DNA from: Hyphomicrobiales bacterium
GTDB taxonomy: Bacteria; Pseudomonadota; Alphaproteobacteria; Rhizobiales; Rhizobiaceae
Direction: 5' to 3'
NCBI GenBank assembly: GCA_900472675.1
Contig: UCJA01000013.1
Coordinates: forward strand, 112,307-176,306
DNA length: 64,000 nt
Made by a program: the position numbers and the translations under genes. How positions within the stretch are numbered: the stretch's first letter is position 1; each line of letters opens with the position of its first letter. A model generated the notes under the pieces. It had not been told where the DNA came from. It was given only the letters and a program-made list of their open reading frames with translations, and made no database searches. Positions 49,296 to 58,514 of this stretch are shown in pieces.

Positions 49296-49699
49296 AGCAC
49301 TGCCCCTGTTGCGGCGAGCGCGCAGGTGGCGCCGTGCGAGACGATCCGCGGTACGATGATTTCAGACATTTCGCCGGCTGTGGCGAGGGCGGCGGCCTCC
49401 GACAGGCTCGATGAATCTGTATGTGCGAGGCTCAGGCGGGAGATGGTCCTGATCCGCGGTTCGGCCGCCCGCAGGTCCTTGTCGCCGACGATGTGCAGCG
49501 TCAGGCCGAGCCGCGCGGCTAGCTCGATCATGCCGGGCTCGGTCCGCTTGATCTCCCCGGTCGCAAGAGCTGCCAGATCCGCGCGGGTGATCTTCGCCTC
49601 GATGCAGGCGGCATCGAGCGCCGACAGCAGATCGTCGGCGGAGGTTCCCTTCCTGCAGCCGAGGCCCGCCACGATCCCGTCAACGACCATCGTCTTCAT
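49292..49699 (-). CDS. cobE: Cobalamin biosynthesis protein CobE (CbiG C-terminal-like)
   Basis: A 135-residue protein matching the C-terminal part of Cbi[24 protein letters not shown], then [25 protein letters not shown]. Its exact reaction in aerobic organisms is unsettled, but it is always found within cob clusters. Its 5' end overlaps the cobL 3' end by 20 bases, and its stop overlaps the cobM start. Confidence 0.9.
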   Translation of the reverse strand: MKTMVVDGIVAGLGCRKGTSADDLLSALDAACIEAKITRADLAALATGEIKRTEPGMIELAARLGLTLHIVGDKDLRAAEPRIRTISRLSLAHTDSSSLSEAAALATAGEMSEIIVPRIVSHGATCALAATGAVL

Positions 49700-50939
49700 C
49701 CTGTTTGATCCATGTCCACTGGGTCACCGGCATGGCCGGCCTCCAGCCGTTCATCGTCCCGATCGCTGCGGCGCGAGCGACATCGATCCGAACCAGCTGG
49801 CCGCCGTGTTTCTGATGGGCGCCGAGAAGAACTGCTTCCATCTCGAGCGTGACGGCGTTTGCCACCAGCCGCCCGCCCGGCTTCAGCGCCCGGATTGCGG
49901 CATCGAGCACCCCGGCCTCGCTGCCGCCACCGCCGATGAAGATGGCGTCCGGCTGCGGCAGGCCGGAGAGCACCGCCGGTGCCTCACCTTCGACGAGCTG
50001 AAGTCCTGGAACGCCGAAGGCCGCTGCATTGCGCCGGATGCGTGCGGCCCGTTCCGGATGAGCCTCCACGGCGATCGTGCGCATGGAATGGTGGCTGAGC
50101 ATCCACTCGATGCCGATCGAGCCGGAACCGGCACCGATATCCCAGAGCAATTGGCCGCGGCGCGGGCTGAGGGCAGAGAGCGTCAGCGCGCGGATTTCCC
50201 GCTTTGTGATCTGCCCGTCATGCTCGAACAGCGCATCGTCCAGGCCGAAACCGAGCGGAATTATGCGGGCGCCGGCGGCTGCCTTGACCTCCACGGCCAT
50301 GAGGTTGAGAACCGCGACGTCGGCCAGATCGAAGCCGTCGGCCGTCGCCGAGCGAATGCGCTCGGATGGGCCACCGAGCGCCTCGAGAACGGTCAGATCC
50401 GAGGGCCCGAAGCCGGTGGCGCGCAGCAGTTCGGCAAGCTCGGCTGGTCCCTTTTCGTCCGAGGTCAACGCCAGGATACGGCGGCCGGGATGCAGGAGCG
50501 GCCGGATGAGGTCGAGCGGCCGGCCATGCAGCGACACGGTCTCAATTTCCTGAAGCGGCCAGCTGAGCCTCGAGGCTGCCAGCGAAAAGGCCGACGGGGC
50601 GGGATGAGCGATCATCTCCGATGCCTGCACGTGGCGGGAAACAGTGGCCCCGACGCCGAAGAAGAAGGGATCGCCGGAGGCCAGCACGCAGACCTGCTGG
50701 CCGCGCAGTGCGACCACATCGCGCATGGTGGCATCGAAGGGTGTGGCCCAAGGCCGTGCCTCGCCCGTGATCAGCGGTGCTGCCAGCTCCAGATGCCGCT
50801 TGCCGCCGAAGACGACGGATGCCGCGGAAATGGCGGCACGGGCGTTTTCGCCAAGCCCGGCGATCCCGTCTTCGCCCAATCCGACGATGGACAGCCAGCG
50901 GCTTTGCGCTAAAGGTCTGTCCGGTTCAGGAGACATCAT
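49680..50939 (-). CDS. cobL: Precorrin-6Y C5,15-methyltransferase (decarboxylating) CobL
   Basis: A bifunctional enzyme that methylates C-5 and C-15 and removes the acetate carboxyl to give precorrin-8. The 419-residue protein is a CbiE-CbiT fusion. The N-terminal methyltransferase domain has WLSIVGLGEDG and VLASGDPFFFGVGATV. The C-terminal domain (about 230-400) has the SAM motif LLWDIGAGSGSIGIEW and PDAIFIGGGG. It starts at 50939, and the opposite-strand cobK begins one base away. Confidence 0.95.
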   Translation of the reverse strand: MMSPEPDRPLAQSRWLSIVGLGEDGIAGLGENARAAISAASVVFGGKRHLELAAPLITGEARPWATPFDATMRDVVALRGQQVCVLASGDPFFFGVGATVSRHVQASEMIAHPAPSAFSLAASRLSWPLQEIETVSLHGRPLDLIRPLLHPGRRILALTSDEKGPAELAELLRATGFGPSDLTVLEALGGPSERIRSATADGFDLADVAVLNLMAVEVKAAAGARIIPLGFGLDDALFEHDGQITKREIRALTLSALSPRRGQLLWDIGAGSGSIGIEWMLSHHSMRTIAVEAHPERAARIRRNAAAFGVPGLQLVEGEAPAVLSGLPQPDAIFIGGGGSEAGVLDAAIRALKPGGRLVANAVTLEMEAVLLGAHQKHGGQLVRIDVARAAAIGTMNGWRPAMPVTQWTWIKQDEDDGR

Positions 50940-51723
50940 GCGACACTCCATTCTCATCCTTGGCGGTACGGCCGAATCCCGCGCGCTGGCGGGACGGCTG
51001 GCGAAGGATCCACGCGTGGTGACCGAGCTGTCGCTCGCCGGTCGCACCCGCAACCCAGCCGAACAGCCGGTGCCGGTCCGGATCGGCGGTTTCGGAGGCG
51101 TGGATGGTCTCGTCCAGTACCTGACCGAGCGGGGTATCTCGATCCTGATCGATGCGACCCATCCCTATGCAGCGCAGATGTCCCATCATGCGGCTGAGGC
51201 TGCCGAGCGCACCGGGGTGCCGTTGCTTTCGCTGCGCCGTAGTCCCTGGATCCGGCAGCTGGGCGATCGCTGGACGGAGGTGGAGAGTGTCGCGGCGGCG
51301 GTTACGGCCGTCGGGGCAGACCCGCGGCATGTGTTTCTGACGCTCGGGCGCCAGGAGCTGTTGCCCTTCGAGGTAGCCCCGCAGCATGACTATCTGATCC
51401 GCAGCGTCGATCCGGTCGAGCCGCCGCTCACCGTGCCTCATGCGCATTACGTCACGTCGCGCGGCCCCTTTGCGCAAGCCGACGAGGTTCGCCTGCTCAC
51501 CGAGCACGGCGTTGAGGTGATCGTCGCCAAGAACAGCGGCGGGCCGGCGAGCTACGGCAAGATCGCCGCGGCTCGAGCGCTCGGCATCGAGGTCGTGCTG
51601 ATCCGCCGGCCGGACCTGCCACAGGTCTCGTCCGCCGAGACGGTCGATGATTTGCTCATCCTGCTGGAGCAAAGGCTCGCTCATGCGCCGCCTGCCTCCG
51701 ATTCGGATTTCTCCTTGAAGTAG
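50938..51723 (+). CDS. cobK: Precorrin-6A reductase CobK
   Basis: An NADPH-dependent reductase of precorrin-6A. The 261-residue protein starts MRHSILILGGTAESRALAGRL and has IDATHPYAAQMSHHA, LTLGRQELLPF and AKNSGGPASYGKIAAA, all family segments. It is on the plus strand inside a minus-strand block. Its start codon shares bases with the cobL start on the other strand, and its last 43 bases overlap the cobJ end. Confidence 0.95.
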   Translation: MRHSILILGGTAESRALAGRLAKDPRVVTELSLAGRTRNPAEQPVPVRIGGFGGVDGLVQYLTERGISILIDATHPYAAQMSHHAAEAAERTGVPLLSLRRSPWIRQLGDRWTEVESVAAAVTAVGADPRHVFLTLGRQELLPFEVAPQHDYLIRSVDPVEPPLTVPHAHYVTSRGPFAQADEVRLLTEHGVEVIVAKNSGGPASYGKIAAARALGIEVVLIRRPDLPQVSSAETVDDLLILLEQRLAHAPPASDSDFSLK

Positions 51724-52463
51724 CGCGGGGAATAGACGATCGGCGGTCTGCCGGAGCGCTCGACAAGACGCGTCTCGGATGTCCCGACGATGACGCAGGT
51801 CGCCATGTCGGCCATCTCGCCCTGGGCTTCGGCGAGGGACACGACCCGCATCCGCTCGTCCGGGCGACCGGCGGCGCGGCCGAAGATGACCGGAACAGTG
51901 CCCGGAAGATGCTGGCGCAACAGATCGAAGGCTTCCCCCAGCTGGTGCGGCCGCGCCTTGCTGATCGGATTGTAGAAAGCCATGACGAAGCCGGCGGTCG
52001 ATGCGGCCACCAGCCGCTTTTCGATGACGGACCAGGGCTTTAGGTTGTTGGAGAGCGAGATGGCGCAGAAATCGTGGCCAAGCGGCGCGCCTGCCCTTGC
52101 CGCCACGGCCAGCATGGCGGTGATGCCGGGGACGACGACAAGCTCGATGTCGCGCCACTGCGCCGGGCCTTCGTCGATGGCCTCGCAGACGGCGGCCGCC
52201 ATGGCGAAGACGCCGGGGTCGCCGCCCGAAACGACGCAGACCTTGCCGCCACCTGCCGCCATCTCGAGGGCCGCGCGGGCGCGGTCCAGTTCCTCGCGGT
52301 TGTCGGAGGCGTGCCGGCGCTGATCCGGCCGCAGGTTCAGACGGTCGATATACGGAATGTAGCCGTAAAAGTCCTCGGCAGCCGTTACTGCATCGCGGGC
52401 CTCGGGCGTCATCTGGTCCGGGTTTCCGGGGCCAAGGCCGACGACCGTCAGCGAGCCGCTCAT
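51681..52463 (-). CDS. cobJ: Precorrin-3B C17-methyltransferase CobJ
   Basis: A SAM enzyme that methylates C-17 and drives ring contraction. The 260-residue protein has VVGLGPGNPDQMTPEARDAV, YGYIPYIDRL, VCVVSGGDPGVFAMAAAV and VVPGITAMLAVAARAGAPLGHDF. The start overlaps the cobI stop by four bases. The 3' end runs into cobK on the opposite strand by 43 bases. Confidence 0.95.
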   Translation of the reverse strand: MSGSLTVVGLGPGNPDQMTPEARDAVTAAEDFYGYIPYIDRLNLRPDQRRHASDNREELDRARAALEMAAGGGKVCVVSGGDPGVFAMAAAVCEAIDEGPAQWRDIELVVVPGITAMLAVAARAGAPLGHDFCAISLSNNLKPWSVIEKRLVAASTAGFVMAFYNPISKARPHQLGEAFDLLRQHLPGTVPVIFGRAAGRPDERMRVVSLAEAQGEMADMATCVIVGTSETRLVERSGRPPIVYSPRYFKEKSESEAGGA

Positions 52464-53254
52464 TTCCCCACTCCGAGTTCAGCGGGGGACGCCACGCCGG
52501 TCTCCTGCACGCCGGTCGGCCTTTCCGTCCAGCCGGGCACCAGCACCAGCGAGAAATAGGGTGCCGGCGTCTCGTCTCGGCTTTCCAGCGGCATCGATGC
52601 GCCGTTCGCCATGGTGCCGCGCTCCACGTAGAGCGCGCCGGCCAGCTTGCCTACAGCAGCCAGCGCCCGGCGGATCTTCGGCAGGTTGCGGCCCACCTTC
52701 ATGATCACGGCGCCGTCCGTATCGCCCAGCCGTTCGATCAGCTTTTCCTCGGACAGCGTGCCCGGCAGGATGCTCAGAATGTCGTCGCCCTGCACCAGCG
52801 GCAGCCCCGTCATCGACCAGCAGCCGGACATCGCCGTCACGCCGGCGACGACTTCAGAGCGGTAACGGCTCGCCAGGCGCACATGCAGATGCATGTAGGA
52901 ACCGTAGAACAGCGGATCGCCCTCGCTCAGCACCGCCACGTTGCGGCCGGCGTCGAGGTGGGCTGCAATCTCCAGCGCCGAGCGGTCGAAGAAGTCGCTG
53001 ATCGGGCCCTTATAATCCGCGCCGTCCTTCTGCATCTCGACCGTGACCGGGTAGACAAGCGGCAATTCCACCGTCCCGGGACGCACATGCGCCTCGACGA
53101 TGGCGCGGCCATTGCCGCCGGAGCCTTTCTTGCAGAAGAAGGCGAGCACGTCCGCCTCGCGGATGGCGCGCACGGCTTTGAGGGTCAGCAGTTCGGGGTC
53201 GCCGGGACCGGTGCCGACGCCGCTGAGCTTGCCGCTGGAGATCGCTGGGTTCAA
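52460..53254 (-). CDS. cobI: Precorrin-2 C20-methyltransferase CobI
   Basis: A SAM enzyme that methylates C-20 of precorrin-2. The 264-residue protein has LSGVGTGPGDPELLTLKAVRAI, VLSEGDPLFYGSYMHL and VVAGVTAMSGCWSMTGLPL. The frame opens with TTG at 53254, overlapping the cobH stop (TTGA). No ATG fits better before the first motif, so a coupled TTG start is likely. Confidence 0.93.
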   Translation of the reverse strand: MNPAISSGKLSGVGTGPGDPELLTLKAVRAIREADVLAFFCKKGSGGNGRAIVEAHVRPGTVELPLVYPVTVEMQKDGADYKGPISDFFDRSALEIAAHLDAGRNVAVLSEGDPLFYGSYMHLHVRLASRYRSEVVAGVTAMSGCWSMTGLPLVQGDDILSILPGTLSEEKLIERLGDTDGAVIMKVGRNLPKIRRALAAVGKLAGALYVERGTMANGASMPLESRDETPAPYFSLVLVPGWTERPTGVQETGVASPAELGVGK

Positions 53255-53880
53255 AGGCCGGTCCTCGCCAGGGCGTTGACACAGGCCGCCGTCATGGCCG
53301 AACCGCCCATCCGGCCGCGGACGATTGCATAGGGGATCTGCAGATGATGCTCCATCAGCGCTTCCTTGGATTCGGCGGCACCGACGAAGCCCACCGGCAT
53401 GCCGATGATGGCGGCCGGGCGCGGTGCGCCAGCGTCGAGAAGTTCCAGAAGATGGAAGAGTGCCGTCGGCGCATTGCCGATCGCCACCACAGCACCCTCC
53501 ATCTGGTCCCAGAGGCCAAGTGCCGCCGCCGATCGGGTGTTGCCGATGGTCTTTGCGAGCGCCGGTGTGCGCGGGTCCCGCAGCGTGCAGATCACCGGGT
53601 TTCCGGCCGCCAGGCGAGCGCGGGTGACCCCCTGCGCCACCATTTCAGCGTCGCAATAGATCGGTCTGCCCGCATGCAGCGCGCCCCTCGCGGCGCTGAC
53701 GAAATCGGACGAAAACCGGAAGTGCGCGGCTGCCTCCACGAGCCCGCAGGCGTGGATCATGCGCACCGCAATGTCGGCCTGTTCGTCAGAAAAGGGCGCC
53801 AGATCGGCTTCCTCGCGAATGATCGCAAAGGATTTCAGGTAGATGCCGTCGCCGTCGTGGATGTAGTCGTATGCGGTCAT
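53251..53880 (-). CDS. cobH: Precorrin-8X methylmutase CobH
   Basis: This enzyme moves the C-11 methyl to C-12, forming hydrogenobyrinate. The 209-residue protein starts MTAYDYIHDGDGIYLKSFAIIREEADL and contains RMIHACGLVEAA (with the active-site His), IYCDAEMVAQGV and IGMPVGFVGAAESKEAL. The ATG at 53880 overlaps the cobG stop by four bases; the longer upstream frame is cobG shadow. Confidence 0.95.
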   Translation of the reverse strand: MTAYDYIHDGDGIYLKSFAIIREEADLAPFSDEQADIAVRMIHACGLVEAAAHFRFSSDFVSAARGALHAGRPIYCDAEMVAQGVTRARLAAGNPVICTLRDPRTPALAKTIGNTRSAAALGLWDQMEGAVVAIGNAPTALFHLLELLDAGAPRPAAIIGMPVGFVGAAESKEALMEHHLQIPYAIVRGRMGGSAMTAACVNALARTGL

Positions 53881-55199
53881 GATTGTCCTGTGGCAGCTGC
53901 GAGCCGTGCCGGTCCAAGCCGGGCAAGGCAGGCAGCAGAGGTTTCGCCTGCGCGCTGTTCCGAGGTGACGAGCTCGGAAAGGCGGCGAAGCGTGGCGTTG
54001 GTATCGGCAAAATCGATCGAAGCAAAGGGCGGGTCGGCGGCTTTTCCGCCCTCCACCAGCTGCACGCCGTCTGCTGTTCCGCAGAGGGAGAGGGCGGATG
54101 GTTGCGGATGGGCGCAGCCCTTGGGGCAGCCGGAGACATGCAGCCTGAACGAGCCATCCAGCAGGCCGGTGCAATCCTTTGCGGCCTGTCCAGCGATGTC
54201 GTGCGGGGCGATGGTGCCGGAGGCACAGGCGGGGCGGCCGGGGCAGGCGGCGATATGGCTGCGCGGATCCTGCGCTGTGGTGACGAAGCCATGGCTGGCG
54301 GCAAATGATTGCAGAGCCCGGACCGCTGCTCCGGGCCCGATGAAGAGGAGGGCGTGGTCGAGTGCAGGCCTGACCGCGGCGATGCCCAGACGCTCCGCCT
54401 CGTTGCAGAGCGCGATCAGATGATCGGCGCTTGACTGGCCGAAGGCGGGGCCGATACCGGCGGCAAAGAGATCCTGCATCAGCGGGAAAAGGTCAAAAGG
54501 GGAGGTCGCTTGCGAGTGGGTGCCATTGGCCTGCAGGCCGTCGGTCAGATCCCGGCCGCGGGCCTTGGGGCCACGCATTGCCAGCGTCTGCAGCAGGTCC
54601 AGCGTCGCCTCGATCGCGAGTGTTTCACGTAAAACATTGAAAACACGCCCGGACTCTTCCGTGCCGCCGAGAAGCATCTTCCAGTCCACGCCATCGTCGG
54701 TGCGGACCGCAACCAGCCTCACGTCCGCGAGAAGCCCGCTCAGCCCCAATTGTCCGCCGCCGTCCACCACGACCGAGAGTTTCGGGGCGAGGCCAAGAAT
54801 GCCGCTTGCGCCCTGCCGGATGGCGTCCGCCAATGGGCGCGGATCGGCGATCTCCGTCGGGTCGAGGCCTGCCAGAGGTGGGGTTTCCACCGCCAGGCCC
54901 TCGCGCAGCGGCAGGTCGAGCGCGCGCACATCGGCATCCAGCAAGGGCGCGGTCGCCTGGGTCAGGCCTCGGATCTGCAGGTTGCCGCGGGCCGTCACAT
55001 CGATCATGCCGTTGCCATGGGTCTGCGCCAGCCGGCAAAGGGCTTCGAGCTGCAGGGGCGTCACGGCGTGAGCCAGCGCGACGCGGGCCAGCAACCCGTC
55101 GCCCGTCAGCATCGGGGCCGACAGAGCGGGGCAGGCGCCGCGGCGCCGGTCTTCAGCGGGTGCGGACGGTTCGCTGCGGTTGAGTGCAAGCGCGATCAT
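53877..55199 (-). CDS. cobG: Precorrin-3B synthase CobG (oxygen-dependent)
   Basis: A monooxygenase that uses O2 to make precorrin-3B, a marker of the aerobic pathway. The 440-residue protein is a sulfite/nitrite-reductase-like fold: RRGACPALSAPMLTGDGLLARV near the start and the iron-sulfur cysteines in AACPGRPACASG and HVSGCPKGCAHP. It is coupled to cobN upstream and cobH downstream by four-base overlaps. Confidence 0.94.
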   Translation of the reverse strand: MIALALNRSEPSAPAEDRRRGACPALSAPMLTGDGLLARVALAHAVTPLQLEALCRLAQTHGNGMIDVTARGNLQIRGLTQATAPLLDADVRALDLPLREGLAVETPPLAGLDPTEIADPRPLADAIRQGASGILGLAPKLSVVVDGGGQLGLSGLLADVRLVAVRTDDGVDWKMLLGGTEESGRVFNVLRETLAIEATLDLLQTLAMRGPKARGRDLTDGLQANGTHSQATSPFDLFPLMQDLFAAGIGPAFGQSSADHLIALCNEAERLGIAAVRPALDHALLFIGPGAAVRALQSFAASHGFVTTAQDPRSHIAACPGRPACASGTIAPHDIAGQAAKDCTGLLDGSFRLHVSGCPKGCAHPQPSALSLCGTADGVQLVEGGKAADPPFASIDFADTNATLRRLSELVTSEQRAGETSAACLARLGPARLAAATGQS

Positions 55200-58100
55200 G
55201 CGGCCTCCTTCCCGAGCATTTCCAGCTCGGCATGGATGGCGTTTCGACGCGGGTGCCAGAGCCCGCGCGCAAGGGCTGAGCGGAAGCGGTCACCCATGTA
55301 GCGGGCGCCCTCGGGGTTCTCGGCCAGCAGGAAATCGCGCACCGTCTCGTCGCCCAGATAGGCGTCGTAGGTGGCCTCGATCAGCGACTGGGGAATGGCG
55401 TGGGTGGTTTCGGCAAAACCGATCAGCCGGTCGACGGCCTCCACGAGTTCCGCTGCACCGCGCGGACCGTGGCGCATCTGGCCAGCGATGAAACGCGGGT
55501 TGACGGCGCGGGCGCGCACGACGCGGGTCACGGCTTCGGAAATGGAGCGTGCCTTGGGGTTATGCGGGTCGGTGGTGTCCAGCGAGATCAGGTCCGCCTT
55601 GCCGCCCAGCGCCGCAACAGCTGCCGCAAAGCCACCGATGAAGGCGACGTCAGCCGAGCCGTCCAGCAGGTCGCGGCCGGGGTCGTCGCCGGTGTGAACC
55701 AGCAGGTCAGCGTCTTCGACCTGGTCGGCAAAGGCGCCCGGCAGGTGGCGGGACCCGCCGTCGGGGCCACCGAAGGCATGGCTGGTGGAATCCAGGTAAA
55801 TCTGCCCGAGCTCTTCGCGGGCTCCCCAACTGCCGTCAGCCAGCTTGTCCTCGATGCCGGAGCCGTAGGTTCCAGGCGCCGAGCCGAAGATACGCGGCGG
55901 CAGCTGGCCGGTCCTGGCGGCCTGTTCGGCCAGCGGATTGTCGCCCGGCGCTTCGTCACGTGCGGCAATGGTGCGCATGGCGGCGTCGAGCAGCGCGATG
56001 AGGGATGGGAACATGTCCCGGAAGAGGCCGGAAATTCTCAAGGTCACGTCGACGCGCGGACGCCCGAGCTGGGCCGGCGCCAGAACCTCCACGCCGGTCA
56101 CCCGGCCGGTGGCAGGATCCTGCACCGGTTTTGCACCCATCAGCGCCAGAACCTGCGCCACTTCCTCGCCGCCGCTGCGAAGCGAAGCGCTGCCCCAGAG
56201 ATCGAACACGAGGCTCTTCGGCCAGTCGCCGTGATCCTGGAGATAGCGGCGCAGGATTTCGTCTGCGGCCTTCTTTCCGAGTTCGAAGGCGGTGGGCGTG
56301 GGGAGGGTGCGGGGGTCGCTGGCAAAGAGGTTGCGGCCGGTCGGCATGACATCGCGGCGTCCACGCGCCGGCGCGCCGGAGGGGCCAGGCCGGATGTGGT
56401 GGCCGTCGAGCGCATCGAGCAGCGCCTGACGCTCGGTGCCGGCACTCGCCATGCGCAGGGGGTCGTCATCTCCTGGAGCGACCACGCCAAACACATGCTG
56501 CCCGTCCTTGATGGCGAAATCCTTGAGATCGCAGAGGAAGGCATCGATGCGTGCGAGGGCGGTATCCGGATCATCGTCGGTCGAAACACCCGCCTCCAAG
56601 GCAAGGCCGGTGTCGCGTGCAGCCTCGACGATCAGCTTTGCCAGCCGGTCACGGCGGCGGCGATCCAGCCCGTCGGCCTGCGCATATTCGTCGACCAGCA
56701 GCTCGAGCTTCTTCTGGGCGTCGGAAAGACCGGCGCCAGTGAGAACGGGCGGCAGGTGGCCGATGGTTACGGCGGAGATGCGCCGCTTGGCGACGGCTGC
56801 CTCACCGGGGTTGGAGACGATGAAGGGATAGATGACCGGCAGGCCGCCGGTGACGATTTCGGGCGCGCAGTCTTGCGAGAGCGCCACGGTCTTGCCGGGC
56901 AGCCATTCGAGCGTTCCATGGGCGCCCACATGGACGATCGCATGGGCCTGGAGGCTCTGACGCATCCATTGACCGAATGCACAAAGAGCGTGGCGCGGCG
57001 GCAGGTCGGGGCTGTGGTAATCGGCACGGCGGTCGGCGTTGCGGCCGCGGTCCGGGGCGAGCGCCACCGTGACATTGCCGAAGTGTGCGGCGCGGAAGCG
57101 GAAGCTGCCGTTGCTGACGTCAGTGTCAGACTCGGGCACCCCCCAGGCGCTGTCGATCCCCTGCGGCGGCAGATAGTCGGCGAGGGCTAATTCAGCCGGT
57201 GCCGCTTCCAGCAGGTCCAGCAGCTGCCGCGGCGTCTCCGGAATATCGTCTATGAAATAGCCGGCTAAAGACATGTCGTGCAGCATGGAGAGCACGCTCT
57301 GCGGCACGTCCAGCCCGACGGCGTAGCCGGTGCGGCCTGGAGCGTTCGGATAGTCCGGGAGGAGTATGACAATCCTTCGGTCGGAACGGGGCGTCATCTT
57401 CAGCCGTAGAAAGGCAGCCACGCGGTTGGCCACCTGCTCTACCCGATCCGGCTCCGGCAGGTTCAGCATGGCCGCCGACCGATCGCCCGACTTGAACGAG
57501 ATGGCGCCGGCCAGGATGCGGCCGTCGAGTTCCGGCAGGACGACATGCATGGCAAGATCGGACGGGTTGAGGCCACGGCGACCCTCGGCCCATCCTTCCC
57601 GCTGCGTGGTGGCGATCACAACCTGGAAGACCGGCACGCCGGTGCGGTCGAAGATGTTCAGGCCGTCTTCATCGGTTGCGCTGGCAAACGCCGTCGTCGC
57701 GATCACTGCTGCTGCGGGGAGATCACGGATCGCCTGCTCGACCATGTCGGTGACCGGCGCATCCTTGAGGTTGCTGACGAAGATCGGCACGGGCGCAAAA
57801 CCGCGTTCGGCCAGCGCATGGAAGAGCGCGTCGATCGGTGCCGCGTCATTGGCGAGAAGCATGGAGCGGTAGAAAATGATAGGAAGGCGCGGTGCCCCGG
57901 CATCGAATTCGGCCAGCAGATCGGAGATTGGCACGATGCCGTGGCCGGGCCGGTAGAAGCCGGCGCGGGGCATCGGAGCAGGCTGCGGCAGCGGGGCGGT
58001 ATCGCCCAGCGCAATCGCATCGAGCTGGCGGGAGAGAAGCCGCATGTTGTCCGGACCGCCCTCGCGGAAACAGCCAAGCAGCACGGCCAGCGTTTCCGCC

Positions 58101-58486
58101 GGCAGGGTCGAGGCCGCGGCCAGCCGGTCGTCGCTGATGCTGCATTCGCCCGGCAGCATGGCGAGCGGAATGTTGCGGCGGCGCGCCATCCGGGACAGCT
58201 GGTCGACGCCATAGGTCCAGCGGTCGTAGCCGCCGAGGATGCGGACCAGGATGACCTTTGCCTTTTCGGCGGTCTTTTCGATCCAGAGATCCACCGACAT
58301 GGGGTGGCGAAGATCCGACAGGGTCGCAAGGCCAAGGCTCGTGCGCGGATCCTGCCAGGCGGCGGCGATGCCGTTCAGGTCGCTGGCGGAAAAGGACAAA
58401 ACCATCACATCGGCCGGCGACTGGGCAAGGTCGACCGGCTCGATCAGGTCGTCCAGGGACGACGATGTGGTGGCGAGTATGTGCAT
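55196..58486 (-). CDS. cobN: Cobaltochelatase subunit CobN, compact form
   Basis: The large subunit that inserts cobalt into hydrogenobyrinic a,c-diamide together with CobS and CobT. The 1096-residue frame is uninterrupted, with HPMSVDLWIEKTA, VGAHGTLEWLPGK (519-531), GPSGAPARGRRDVMPTGRN (701-719), RPRVDVTLRISGLFRDMFP and the GTYGSG loop. The classical protein is around 1,270 residues. Here the stretch between VFGVVAPG (665-672) and LDALDG (690-695) is very short, so a linker of perhaps 130 residues is missing without disturbing flanking motifs. CobS and CobT are not in this window. Confidence 0.95.
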   Translation of the reverse strand: MHILATTSSSLDDLIEPVDLAQSPADVMVLSFSASDLNGIAAAWQDPRTSLGLATLSDLRHPMSVDLWIEKTAEKAKVILVRILGGYDRWTYGVDQLSRMARRRNIPLAMLPGECSISDDRLAAASTLPAETLAVLLGCFREGGPDNMRLLSRQLDAIALGDTAPLPQPAPMPRAGFYRPGHGIVPISDLLAEFDAGAPRLPIIFYRSMLLANDAAPIDALFHALAERGFAPVPIFVSNLKDAPVTDMVEQAIRDLPAAAVIATTAFASATDEDGLNIFDRTGVPVFQVVIATTQREGWAEGRRGLNPSDLAMHVVLPELDGRILAGAISFKSGDRSAAMLNLPEPDRVEQVANRVAAFLRLKMTPRSDRRIVILLPDYPNAPGRTGYAVGLDVPQSVLSMLHDMSLAGYFIDDIPETPRQLLDLLEAAPAELALADYLPPQGIDSAWGVPESDTDVSNGSFRFRAAHFGNVTVALAPDRGRNADRRADYHSPDLPPRHALCAFGQWMRQSLQAHAIVHVGAHGTLEWLPGKTVALSQDCAPEIVTGGLPVIYPFIVSNPGEAAVAKRRISAVTIGHLPPVLTGAGLSDAQKKLELLVDEYAQADGLDRRRRDRLAKLIVEAARDTGLALEAGVSTDDDPDTALARIDAFLCDLKDFAIKDGQHVFGVVAPGDDDPLRMASAGTERQALLDALDGHHIRPGPSGAPARGRRDVMPTGRNLFASDPRTLPTPTAFELGKKAADEILRRYLQDHGDWPKSLVFDLWGSASLRSGGEEVAQVLALMGAKPVQDPATGRVTGVEVLAPAQLGRPRVDVTLRISGLFRDMFPSLIALLDAAMRTIAARDEAPGDNPLAEQAARTGQLPPRIFGSAPGTYGSGIEDKLADGSWGAREELGQIYLDSTSHAFGGPDGGSRHLPGAFADQVEDADLLVHTGDDPGRDLLDGSADVAFIGGFAAAVAALGGKADLISLDTTDPHNPKARSISEAVTRVVRARAVNPRFIAGQMRHGPRGAAELVEAVDRLIGFAETTHAIPQSLIEATYDAYLGDETVRDFLLAENPEGARYMGDRFRSALARGLWHPRRNAIHAELEMLGKEAA

Positions 58487-58514
58487 CCTTTTCCCTTGCT
58501 GGGGTCCTGTCTCC

